Notes: generated by a model not told the origin, from the sequence alone. A DNA stretch of 6,248 nt from Clostridiales bacterium (GCA_021635425.1 JAJWOJ010000130.1:1-6248), one strand, 5' to 3'. Counted from the first letter of the stretch, positions 1-6,245 are shown. Made by a program: numbers and translations.

Positions 1-7
1 ATATTTA

Positions 8-13
8 TATAAC
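8..13 (+). promoter_or_regulatory. possible -10 element before proS (weak)
   Basis: TATAAC matches five of six bases of the TATAAT consensus and lies about 30 nt upstream of the proS start. A matching -35 hexamer would fall outside the window, so the promoter cannot be confirmed. AT-rich leaders often give such matches by chance. No T-box leader can be judged, because only 43 nt precede the gene. Confidence 0.22.
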
Positions 14-26
14 GATTTAAAATCGT
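12..26. repeat. 15-bp perfect palindrome upstream of proS
   Basis: ACGATTT and AAATCGT are exact reverse complements around a single central A. As RNA this would fold into a stem of about 5 bp with a 5-nt loop, followed by a short ATTTT run. It could be the tail of a weak terminator from an upstream gene, an operator overlapping the transcription start, or chance in AT-rich DNA. The sequence alone does not decide. Confidence 0.35.
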
Positions 27-32
27 ATTTTC

Positions 33-37
33 GGAGA
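33..37 (+). promoter_or_regulatory. ribosome binding site of proS
   Basis: GGAGA lies 6 nt before the ATG at 44. It supports this start over the next in-frame Met codons, and the family alignment also begins at about residue 3 to 5. Confidence 0.75.
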
Positions 38-43
38 ATACAT

Positions 44-1774
44 ATGTTAGTAAGAAATTTACTCGGCGCAAGATTCAAAGAGACGCCTAAAGACTGCGTA
101 ATCGCAAGTCACGCTCTTATGACGAAGGGCGGTTATATGAAATACATGAGTACGGGTACGTACTCGCTTTTCGCGCCGACAAAGAGAATTACTTCCAAAA
201 TAGAAAAAATAATCAGAGAAGAGATGGACAGAATCGGCGGGCAGGAAGTGCTGTTTCCGGTCGTTATGCCCGCGTCTTTGTGGGAGGAATCGGGAAGATA
301 TACGAGCATCGGCAGCGAAATGGCTCGCTTCACCGATCGTAACGGAACGAAAATGGTTCTCGGCATGACGCATGAAGAAGCCGCCGTTCACCTTGCGAGA
401 GACACCGCGGCGTCTTACACCGATTACCCTTTCATGATTTATCAGATTCAGACGAAATTCCGCGACGAACCGAGAGCGAGAGGCGGGCTTATAAGGGTGA
501 GAGAATTCACGATGAAAGACGCTTATTCTTTCCATACCTCTCAGGAAGACCTCGAAAAGTATTACGACGTGTGTTACGACGCGTACGTCCGTATCTTCAA
601 AAGAGCGGGAGCGAAAAACGTTATCGCGGTTAAAAGCGACAGCGGAATGATGGGCGGAAGCGTCTCTCACGAATTCATGCTTTTAACGGACATCGGCGAA
701 GATACGCTTGCAATCTGCTCGGATGAGAATTGCGGATATAAAGCGAACGTCGAAGTTGCCGATTGCATCACTCATAACGTAGAAAGCAAAATCGAAGAGC
801 TTAAAAAAGTCGAAACCCCTAACGTTAAGACGATCGAGGGTTTAAAACATAAACTCGGGGTCGAACCTACGAGAATGTGCAAAGCGGTCGTTTATCAGGA
901 AAACGCAACGGACGAGTATATCGTGGTGTTTATCCGCGGAGATCTCGAGGTAAACGAAACCAAACTCCGCAATTATTTAAAATCGGAAGTGCATCCTGCA
1001 ACCGGAATTTCGGAAGACTCGGGCATCGTAGCCGGTTTTATCGGTCCTGTAGGCTTTAACGGCAAGGCGAAAATCGTGTACGATCGTTCGCTTAAAGATA
1101 TCGAGAGTTTTGTTTGCGGAGCGAACGAAAAAGATTATCACTACACGGGGCTTAACATAAAAAGAGACGTCGGAGACGTGGAATACGTGGACGTAGCCAA
1201 AGCTTATAACGGCGGAATCTGCCCCGTTTGCGGAAAGCCTACGATTATTTTAAAACGCGGAGTCGAAGTCGGAAACATATTCCAGCTCGGAACCAAGTAT
1301 ACTAAGTCTATGAATATGACTTACGTAGACAGCGACGGAACGCGCAAATATCCGATAATGGGATGTTACGGAATAGGCGTCGGCAGGCTCTGCGCGACTA
1401 TTTGCGAAGAACAACACGACGATTACGGTCCGATCTGGCCTATGCCCATCGCTCCGTGGCAGGTGGAAATCTGCTGCTTGCAGTCGGAAGACGAAGTCGT
1501 TAAAAACACATCCGACGATTTATATAAAAAGCTTACCGACGAAGGCGTTGAAGTTTTGTATGACGACAGAGATATCAGAGCGGGAGCGATGTTTGCCGAC
1601 GCCGATCTTTTCGGCGTTCCGATAAGAGTCGTCGTAAGTAAAAAAACGTGCGAGAAAGGCGTTGTGGAAATAAGTTACAGGGATAAAACGTTCAAAGGCG
1701 AAGTTTCCGCAGAAAACGCCGCATCGGATATAAAGAACAGAATAAACGAAATAATGTCTCGCTATAAGGTGTAA
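44..1774 (+). CDS. proS: prolyl-tRNA synthetase, bacterial type with editing (INS) domain
   Basis: This 576-residue cytosolic class II aminoacyl-tRNA synthetase charges tRNA-Pro with proline using ATP. The length matches the bacterial (E. coli-like) type of about 570 residues rather than the archaeal/eukaryotic type. Visible landmarks are the motif 1 region around 55-80, the THEE proline-binding loop at 109-112, motif 2 with FRDE at 139-142 followed by the REFTMKDAYSFH stretch (153-164), and motif 3 with GCYGIGVGR at 440-448. The C-terminal anticodon-binding domain spans about 470-576. Residues about 225-390 form the inserted editing domain that hydrolyses mischarged Ala-tRNA-Pro; Lys280 probably corresponds to the functionally important lysine of the E. 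coli enzyme (about 279). Cys225/Cys230 and Cys393/Cys396 flank the insertion and might form a metal site (inference). Asn411 stands where many relatives have His in the VGHIFQLG motif. It is probably the first gene of a coupled operon. Confidence 0.97.
   Translation: MLVRNLLGARFKETPKDCVIASHALMTKGGYMKYMSTGTYSLFAPTKRITSKIEKIIREEMDRIGGQEVLFPVVMPASLWEESGRYTSIGSEMARFTDRNGTKMVLGMTHEEAAVHLARDTAASYTDYPFMIYQIQTKFRDEPRARGGLIRVREFTMKDAYSFHTSQEDLEKYYDVCYDAYVRIFKRAGAKNVIAVKSDSGMMGGSVSHEFMLLTDIGEDTLAICSDENCGYKANVEVADCITHNVESKIEELKKVETPNVKTIEGLKHKLGVEPTRMCKAVVYQENATDEYIVVFIRGDLEVNETKLRNYLKSEVHPATGISEDSGIVAGFIGPVGFNGKAKIVYDRSLKDIESFVCGANEKDYHYTGLNIKRDVGDVEYVDVAKAYNGGICPVCGKPTIILKRGVEVGNIFQLGTKYTKSMNMTYVDSDGTRKYPIMGCYGIGVGRLCATICEEQHDDYGPIWPMPIAPWQVEICCLQSEDEVVKNTSDDLYKKLTDEGVEVLYDDRDIRAGAMFADADLFGVPIRVVVSKKTCEKGVVEISYRDKTFKGEVSAENAASDIKNRINEIMSRYKV
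1766..1771 (+). promoter_or_regulatory. ribosome binding site inside the end of proS
   Basis: AAGGTG overlaps the last two codons of proS and lies 8 nt before the ATG at 1780. It fixes the start of the next gene and implies translational coupling with proS. Confidence 0.6.
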
Positions 1775-1779
1775 AACTT

Positions 1780-2904
1780 ATGAACGAAACGGAGGGAATC
1801 GAAAGAATTCCGGGCAAAAAAAGATCGTATAATCCGAACAGATTCAATGCTTCGGACAGCGGAATGGTTTATTTAATCGCTCTTATCGTCTTTTACGGGA
1901 TATCTTTGCTTTTCGGGAAGATTTTTGCTGAGCCTTTAAGGTTGCTTTACAGGTACGACACCTACGCTTACATGATTGTCAATATCGGCGTTTCGCAATC
2001 GGCGGTTTTTCTCGTCGCGTTTATCTATTCGCGGATAAGAAGGGTTAATCCTTTTTGCGGCGGCGGATATATCGCGAAGTTCGACGGCGTGCAGGTTTTA
2101 ATGTCGATAATTCTCATCATGGGAATTATGATGACGTTTTATCACGTGCATCTTCAGTTTTCTTCGGATGCGGAAACCATCCTCGGCGAGGCGTTTTCCC
2201 CCGATATCAATTTAAGTCCGTTATCGCCGGTTTTCGCGCTTATATATATAGCCATGATATGTATCTGCCCCGCTATTTTTGAAGAAATGCTTTTTCGCGG
2301 AATCGTCATGAGGGGGTTGGAACAATTCGGAAACATAATCGCCGTTGTTCTTTCCGCGCTTATGTTCGCGCTTATGCACGGCAATTTCTCCCAGCTTATT
2401 CTTCAGTTTATCGGCGGACTTGCGATCGGCGGCGTTGTCATGATAACAAAAAACTATCTTTCGGGTTCGATCATGCACGCTTTCAATAATTTTTATTCGG
2501 TTGTTTACGGCGTTCTTACGCAAAAGCTCGGAGAGGACCTTCTTTCCTCTTATCTTCAAGCCGTAACCGACGCCGCGCTTATAGTTATAGGCGTTGCGTG
2601 TCTCGTAATAAGCCTTATTTATTTCGGGAAGATGCTTGTCGATAAGAAAAAAAGAGAATGGGAAGGAAAGCCGCCCGTAAACAGATTCGATAAAGTAAAA
2701 ACTTACGAATTTAAAGAGAACGGCGAGCCGAAAACCGCTCCGTATTATGAAATTGCGGAAATGCGCTTACGCGGAGAAGAAGACGGAAGAACTTTTTCGA
2801 TATGCGGAAAAGAGCGGAAATTGAACAAAAAATCGGCTTGTGTTCCCGCATTTATCGTTTTAGGTCTGTCGATTTTCACGGCAATTGTTTTTATGTTTGT
2901 TTAG
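1780..2904 (+). CDS. CPBP-family intramembrane metalloprotease (CAAX protease-like, Abi)
   Basis: This 374-residue polytopic membrane protein carries the CPBP (Rce1-like) glutamate protease signature. It has EExxxR at E168-E169-R173, FxxxH at F196-H200, and HxxN at H233-N236, all within hydrophobic helices, so it is predicted active. By eye there are about eight membrane segments near 29-49, 64-84, 104-122, 150-167, 183-200, 204-222, 263-284 and 355-374. The charged N-terminus (1-27, several Arg/Lys) is probably cytosolic. Residues 285-354 form a charged soluble loop before a last helix that ends at the C-terminus, an extension beyond the usual CPBP core. Bacterial members have been linked to peptide maturation, bacteriocin immunity and quorum-sensing control, but nothing here identifies the substrate. 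The start is 5 nt after the proS stop. The 9-nt coupling to the following membrane-protein gene makes that protein a candidate partner or substrate, which is inference only. Confidence 0.9.
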   Translation: MNETEGIERIPGKKRSYNPNRFNASDSGMVYLIALIVFYGISLLFGKIFAEPLRLLYRYDTYAYMIVNIGVSQSAVFLVAFIYSRIRRVNPFCGGGYIAKFDGVQVLMSIILIMGIMMTFYHVHLQFSSDAETILGEAFSPDINLSPLSPVFALIYIAMICICPAIFEEMLFRGIVMRGLEQFGNIIAVVLSALMFALMHGNFSQLILQFIGGLAIGGVVMITKNYLSGSIMHAFNNFYSVVYGVLTQKLGEDLLSSYLQAVTDAALIVIGVACLVISLIYFGKMLVDKKKREWEGKPPVNRFDKVKTYEFKENGEPKTAPYYEIAEMRLRGEEDGRTFSICGKERKLNKKSACVPAFIVLGLSIFTAIVFMFV

Positions 2905-2908
2905 GAGA
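2903..2908 (+). promoter_or_regulatory. ribosome binding site overlapping the protease stop codon
   Basis: The TAG stop at 2902-2904 shares two bases with AGGAGA, which lies 5 nt before the ATG at 2914. Ribosomes ending on the protease gene would sit on this site, so re-initiation is likely. Confidence 0.75.
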
Positions 2909-2913
2909 AAAAC

Positions 2914-3954
2914 ATGATATACGAATTTTTACAAATAATCTATGCATTTTCTGAAGGATTGTATAAAGGAATGGTGGAAGCCGGGGAACAAGGATACAGA
3001 ATATCTGCCGGCGGAGTTTTCGCGTTCTTGACGGGATACGTTTCTTACTTGCTTATTATGTTTTTAATGTATTACCTTTTCAGATCGTTCGGGTTATATA
3101 AAATGGCGAAAAAACGCGGAATAGAGAAGCCTGCAAGGTGTTTTATTCCGTTTTACGCGATATTTATGATTTCCGAGCTTCGGTCGGACTGTAACGCTTT
3201 TAAAAAACATAAGTTCTATCCTATCGTTGCGGTTTCCGCGGTCGGGGCGATGATTTTAACGTCCGCGATAGTGGATATATGTTTTTCGGTAAACGTTATA
3301 AAACAGCTTATCGAATTTGAAAACGCAAACCCCGGGAATTCTTATCTTACGGCAGGTATGTTTTCAAACAGCAATCTGCCGTCGGCTCTTATGAATATTT
3401 CTGATTTGGCAAAAATAGTTTACATCGTGTTTATGGCGATGATTTATTGCGATTTGTTCCGCACCTATGCGCCGTTTAAAAGTAAAACTCACACGGTATT
3501 ATCCGTTATCTTCGTAGCGTTTACGGGATCGATGCTTCTGTTCGGCATATTTGTATTTACTCTGTCGGGACAAACGGCAGTAAATTTCGATGAAATACTC
3601 GAAAAGAGAAGGGTTTATTACGGCTACGGCAATCCTTATTACGGAAATCGGAACGGAAACGGCGGCTACAATAACGGCGGCTACAATAACAACGGGAGCG
3701 GATATAACGGACAAAACGATAATCCGTTTTCCGATTTTTCAAACGGGAACAATAACGGATATGGCAAATCTTCCGATGACGGAAACGATCCGTTTACGGA
3801 ATTCCGCAATACGGATAACGGCTCGCAGAACGATCCGTTTGCCGATTTTTCGAGCGGAAGCGGTTCGGTAGATAATAACAGAAATAACGGCGAAAACGGT
3901 TCGGGAAATCAAAGCGGCAACAACGGACACGACGACAGCGATTCGCTCTTTTAA
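2914..3954 (+). CDS. unassigned multi-pass membrane protein with Asn/Gly-rich repeat tail
   Basis: I do not recognise an established function for this 346-residue protein. Residues about 1-220 are a membrane domain, with clear hydrophobic helices near 36-57, 102-124, 163-183 and 193-216, plus a short hydrophobic stretch at 77-88 that may be re-entrant. After the first helix comes a basic loop, MAKKRGIEKPARCFIPF (64-80). It recalls the AKRRGI-then-IPV arrangement of small hypothetical membrane proteins in Clostridia (from memory, not searched). From about residue 222 to the end the chain is low-complexity, rich in Asn, Gly, Asp, Ser and Tyr and probably disordered. It contains two GGYNN units (250-259) and three PF-x-[D/E]-F motifs at 270-275, 292-297 and 307-312. 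No signal peptide or catalytic motif is seen. The basic loops suggest the N-terminus is outside; the side of the tail is uncertain because it depends on the 77-88 segment. It is coupled to the CPBP gene before it and mnmE after it. Confidence 0.85.
   Translation: MIYEFLQIIYAFSEGLYKGMVEAGEQGYRISAGGVFAFLTGYVSYLLIMFLMYYLFRSFGLYKMAKKRGIEKPARCFIPFYAIFMISELRSDCNAFKKHKFYPIVAVSAVGAMILTSAIVDICFSVNVIKQLIEFENANPGNSYLTAGMFSNSNLPSALMNISDLAKIVYIVFMAMIYCDLFRTYAPFKSKTHTVLSVIFVAFTGSMLLFGIFVFTLSGQTAVNFDEILEKRRVYYGYGNPYYGNRNGNGGYNNGGYNNNGSGYNGQNDNPFSDFSNGNNNGYGKSSDDGNDPFTEFRNTDNGSQNDPFADFSSGSGSVDNNRNNGENGSGNQSGNNGHDDSDSLF
3661..3690 (+). repeat. exact tandem duplication of a 15-bp unit
   Basis: GGCGGCTACAATAAC occurs twice in direct succession (3661-3675 and 3676-3690), encoding Gly-Gly-Tyr-Asn-Asn twice in the tail of the membrane protein. 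The identity is perfect at the DNA level, including synonymous positions, which suggests a recent slippage duplication. Being in frame, copy-number change would lengthen or shorten the tail without a frameshift. Confidence 0.9.
3721..3849 (+). repeat. three dispersed PF-x-[D/E]-F coding repeats
   Basis: Copies at 3721-3738 (NPFSDF), 3787-3804 (DPFTEF) and 3832-3849 (DPFADF) all start with a codon for Asn or Asp followed by CCGTTT. Each copy is preceded by Asn, with Asp also between them in the first. Their codon positions are 22 and then 15 residues apart. The linkers are variable and Asn/Gly/Ser-rich, the pattern of short linear motifs in a disordered tail. Confidence 0.85.
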
Positions 3955-3959
3955 GAAAT

Positions 3960-5297
3960 ATGAGTAAAACCATTTCAGCAATTTCGACGGCTCCCGGCGT
4001 CGGCGGGGTCGCGATAATAAGAATAAGCGGAGAAGATGCCTTAAATATTGCCGAAAAAATGTTTTCTCCGCTCGGAAAAACAATGGTTTCCGATTTCGAG
4101 CCGTATAAAATGTACGTCGGGGAGATCGACGGCGGAAGTTTTACCGATTTCGGTATGTGCGTCTTTTTTAAAGCCCCGAAAAGTTATACGGGCGAGAATA
4201 TGGTCGAATTTCATTGTCACGGCGGAATCGCGATAACGCGCGGCGTGCTTAAAAAGACGTTTGAACTCGGCGCGGTTCCCGCAACACGCGGAGAATTTAC
4301 AAAAACGGCTTTTCTCAACGGAAAAATGAGCCTTTCTTCATGCGAAGGGCTTATCGATATGATAAACAGCGAAAGCGTCGGCGAAGTTAAAGCGGGTTAT
4401 TATCTGTACAGAGAAAAACTCAACAAGAAAATCAGGGCTTTACAGTCCGAGCTGACTTACGCGCTTGCCTATATAAACGCGGGTATAGATTACCCCGAAG
4501 AGGGCGTAACCGAAGATAATTACGACGGAATTCTCACGGCGCTACACAAAGTGAAGAACGAAGTTTCCGAAATGATTTCGAAATACGGCACGGGAAGAAA
4601 GATAAAAAACGGAGTGAAAGTCGCAATACTCGGAAAGCCGAACACGGGGAAAAGCTCGCTTTTGAACAGTCTTCTCGATTATGATAAAGCGATTGTTTCG
4701 TCCGTTGCGGGAACAACCCGCGACGCGGTAGAGGGCGATATCGATATAGACGGGGTTAAGTTCAATTTGTCAGATACTGCGGGAATTCGCGAGAGCGGGG
4801 ACGAAATTGAAAGCGTCGGAATTGAAAAATCTCTGAAAATTTTAAATTCTGCCGATATTTGCCTCGTTGTTCTGGACGGTTCTAAGCCTCTTGACGACGA
4901 CGATAAAAAGATCCTTTCCGAAACGGAAGGAAGTGAAAGGATAATAGTAATAAACAAAACGGATATAGGAGCTTCGGAAAGTATAAAAGGAGACGTTTAC
5001 GTATCCGCGAAGAACGGCGACGGGATAGACGAGCTGAAAAAACTTCTCGTAGACAAAACGTTCGGAGGTTCTATAGATTATAACGAAGATTTTCTTACGG
5101 AGGAAAGGCACCTTATTGCTCTTAAAGAGGCTCTTGCCGCAACCGACGAAGCGATAAACGGTTTTTCGGTCAACACTGCGGATTTATCTGCGATAGATAT
5201 ACATAACGCGTGGGAAGCCTTAGGAAAAGTAAGCGGAGAAACCGCCGACGAAGCGATTATAGACGAAATATTCAGCAAGTTTTGCGTCGGTAAATGA
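3960..5297 (+). CDS. mnmE: tRNA uridine-5-carboxymethylaminomethyl modification GTPase MnmE (TrmE)
   Basis: With MnmG, this cytosolic GTPase adds an aminomethyl-type group to carbon 5 of the wobble uridine of certain tRNAs, using a folate one-carbon unit. All 445 residues expected for the family (about 450-460) are present. The N-terminal folate-binding domain (1-120) shows GVGGVAIIRISG (13-24) and SYTGE (75-79). The helical domain is split around the G domain. G motifs are GKPNTGKSS (225-233), GTTRD (251-255), DTAG (272-275), NKTD (332-335) and SAK (349-351). The C-terminal FCVGK (441-445) contains the catalytic-type Cys442. The N-domain block RGEFTKTAFLNGKMSLSSCEG (110-130) departs from the usual RPGEF...RAFLN.KLDL.QAE form. 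No proper ribosome binding site precedes the ATG, which lies 5 nt after the upstream stop, so it probably depends on translational coupling. The usual Bacillota neighbours jag and mnmG are absent on both sides. Confidence 0.96.
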   Translation: MSKTISAISTAPGVGGVAIIRISGEDALNIAEKMFSPLGKTMVSDFEPYKMYVGEIDGGSFTDFGMCVFFKAPKSYTGENMVEFHCHGGIAITRGVLKKTFELGAVPATRGEFTKTAFLNGKMSLSSCEGLIDMINSESVGEVKAGYYLYREKLNKKIRALQSELTYALAYINAGIDYPEEGVTEDNYDGILTALHKVKNEVSEMISKYGTGRKIKNGVKVAILGKPNTGKSSLLNSLLDYDKAIVSSVAGTTRDAVEGDIDIDGVKFNLSDTAGIRESGDEIESVGIEKSLKILNSADICLVVLDGSKPLDDDDKKILSETEGSERIIVINKTDIGASESIKGDVYVSAKNGDGIDELKKLLVDKTFGGSIDYNEDFLTEERHLIALKEALAATDEAINGFSVNTADLSAIDIHNAWEALGKVSGETADEAIIDEIFSKFCVGK

Positions 5298-5325
5298 TTT
5301 TCAGGTTTGGCTGAAAGCGCATAAT
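5298..5325 (+). promoter_or_regulatory. weak promoter-like pair before the LysR gene
   Basis: TTTTCA at 5298-5303 (four of six bases of TTGACA) and CATAAT at 5320-5325 (five of six of TATAAT) are 16 nt apart, acceptable spacing for a vegetative sigma factor. Transcription would begin near 5332, giving a very short leader that includes the ribosome binding site. The -35 match is poor, so the regulator could equally be read from the upstream operon. Confidence 0.3.
5299..5316. promoter_or_regulatory. inverted repeat TTTCAG-N6-CTGAAA, possible operator
   Basis: The two 6-bp arms (5299-5304 and 5311-5316) are perfect reverse complements around GTTTGG. The dyad starts 1 nt after the mnmE stop codon and lies largely between the proposed -35 and -10 elements. 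No T-run follows, so it is not a canonical intrinsic terminator. It does not fit the T-N11-A spacing of a classical LysR box exactly. An operator for the following regulator is plausible but unproven; a weak RNA hairpin is the alternative. Confidence 0.35.
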
Positions 5326-5333
5326 TACGGCAC

Positions 5334-5340
5334 AGGAGGA
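5334..5340 (+). promoter_or_regulatory. strong ribosome binding site of the LysR gene
   Basis: AGGAGGA, a near-perfect Shine-Dalgarno sequence, lies 5 nt before the ATG at 5346. It is the strongest site in the window and fixes the start. Confidence 0.88.
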
Positions 5341-5345
5341 TAAAA

Positions 5346-6245
5346 ATGGTAGATCTTGATTTGTACAGAGTGTTTTACACCGTTGCAAAATGCGGAAGTT
5401 TAACAAAAGCTGCAGAGGAATTATATATTTCTCAACCCGCCGTTTCGCAAGCGATAAAACAGCTCGAATCGCAGCTCGGCGGAAAACTTTTTAACAGGGT
5501 AAGCCGCGGAATGGAGCTGACCGAAACGGGCGGCGTGCAGATGCTTGCAATTGTAGAGCAGGCTCTTAAAATGCTCGACAGTGCGGAGGGCAGGTTTAAA
5601 GCGATAAGAAATATCGCGACGGGAAACTTAAGAATAAGCGCGTCCGACACGAATATCACTCACTTTCTGATGAGATATATCAAGAAATATCACGAGCTTT
5701 ATCCTAACGTTACCATAAGCTTAAAAAACAGTACGTCAAAGGAAACGATCGATCTTATAAAACAGAATAAAGCGGACGTCGGGCTTATCAATCTGCCTGT
5801 TTACGATAAAGACATTTTGTTGACGGGGCAGACGGGCGAAGTCGAAGATATTTTCGTCGCGTGCGATAAATACGAAAATCTTTTCAATAAAACTATAGAA
5901 CTGAAAGATATTCCGAATTATCCCGTTCTTATGCTCGATAACAGCACCGCAACTTCTAAAGAAATATATAATTTCTTCGAATCGCTTAATATAACCGTCG
6001 TCCCCGAATTCGAGGTCGGCAGCGTTGAAATGCTTGTCGAAATGGCTAAAAACGGACTCGGCATAGCTTGTATTCCGAGAAGATATATTCTCGACGAATT
6101 GAAACGCGGGGAGTTGTATGAAATCAAAACGACACCTAAACTTCCTCTTCGTATGACGGGAGTCGTCGTAAGCAAGGAGGGCGCGGAACATTCTTATGCG
6201 CTTAAAGAGTTTATAAGAATTCTCGACGACGACCAATACAAATAA
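5346..6245 (+). CDS. LysR-family transcriptional regulator
   Basis: This 299-residue protein has the standard length and layout of a LysR-type DNA-binding regulator. The winged helix-turn-helix covers about residues 3-60; its core AAEELYISQPAVSQAIKQLE (22-41) is highly typical, followed by LTETG at 58-62. A linker helix (about 63-90) leads to a periplasmic-binding-protein-like effector domain (about 92-295), with the usual landmarks ADVGLINLP (143-151) and MAKNGLGIACIPR (233-245). LysR proteins usually act as tetramers that respond to a small ligand and often control a neighbouring, divergent gene. No divergent gene is present here, and the nearest upstream gene, mnmE, is co-oriented. The ligand and targets cannot be read from the sequence; the target may lie downstream, outside the window. 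The gene is complete, with its TAA stop three bases before the window edge. Confidence 0.95.
   Translation: MVDLDLYRVFYTVAKCGSLTKAAEELYISQPAVSQAIKQLESQLGGKLFNRVSRGMELTETGGVQMLAIVEQALKMLDSAEGRFKAIRNIATGNLRISASDTNITHFLMRYIKKYHELYPNVTISLKNSTSKETIDLIKQNKADVGLINLPVYDKDILLTGQTGEVEDIFVACDKYENLFNKTIELKDIPNYPVLMLDNSTATSKEIYNFFESLNITVVPEFEVGSVEMLVEMAKNGLGIACIPRRYILDELKRGELYEIKTTPKLPLRMTGVVVSKEGAEHSYALKEFIRILDDDQYK

Noticed and set aside
59..670. 203-codon open frame on the - strand opposite proS
   Set aside because: It is wholly opposite a certain gene, the translation is Arg/His/Ser/Phe-rich with no recognisable domain, and no supporting context is seen. It is a codon-bias shadow.
1780..2904. Abortive-infection (phage defence) gene because of the Abi name
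   Set aside because: The Abi label of the CPBP family is historical. The context is a housekeeping operon without defence genes, so a defence role is not supported.
3661..3849. CRISPR-like or intergenic repeat array
   Set aside because: The repeats are in frame within a coding sequence, short and unequally spaced, and encode a low-complexity protein tail.
3590..3871. 93-codon overlapping + frame in the tail region, Thr/Ile-rich
   Set aside because: The repeated Asn/Gly codons of the true frame give a repetitive Thr/Ile/Ala product in the shifted frame. The composition is an artefact of the low-complexity DNA, and no ribosome binding site was identified for it.
3739..4083. 114-codon open frame on the - strand spanning the membrane-protein tail and mnmE start
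   Set aside because: The product is an Arg/Val/Phe-rich mirror of the low-complexity tail; it crosses two supported genes and shows no family features.
5299..5316. Intrinsic terminator after mnmE
   Set aside because: The stem is only 6 bp, has two G-C pairs, and no T-run follows. It is kept as a dyad or possible operator only.
5736..6236. 166-codon open frame on the - strand opposite the LysR gene
   Set aside because: It lies entirely inside the well-supported LysR gene on the other strand and has no recognisable domain. It is a shadow.
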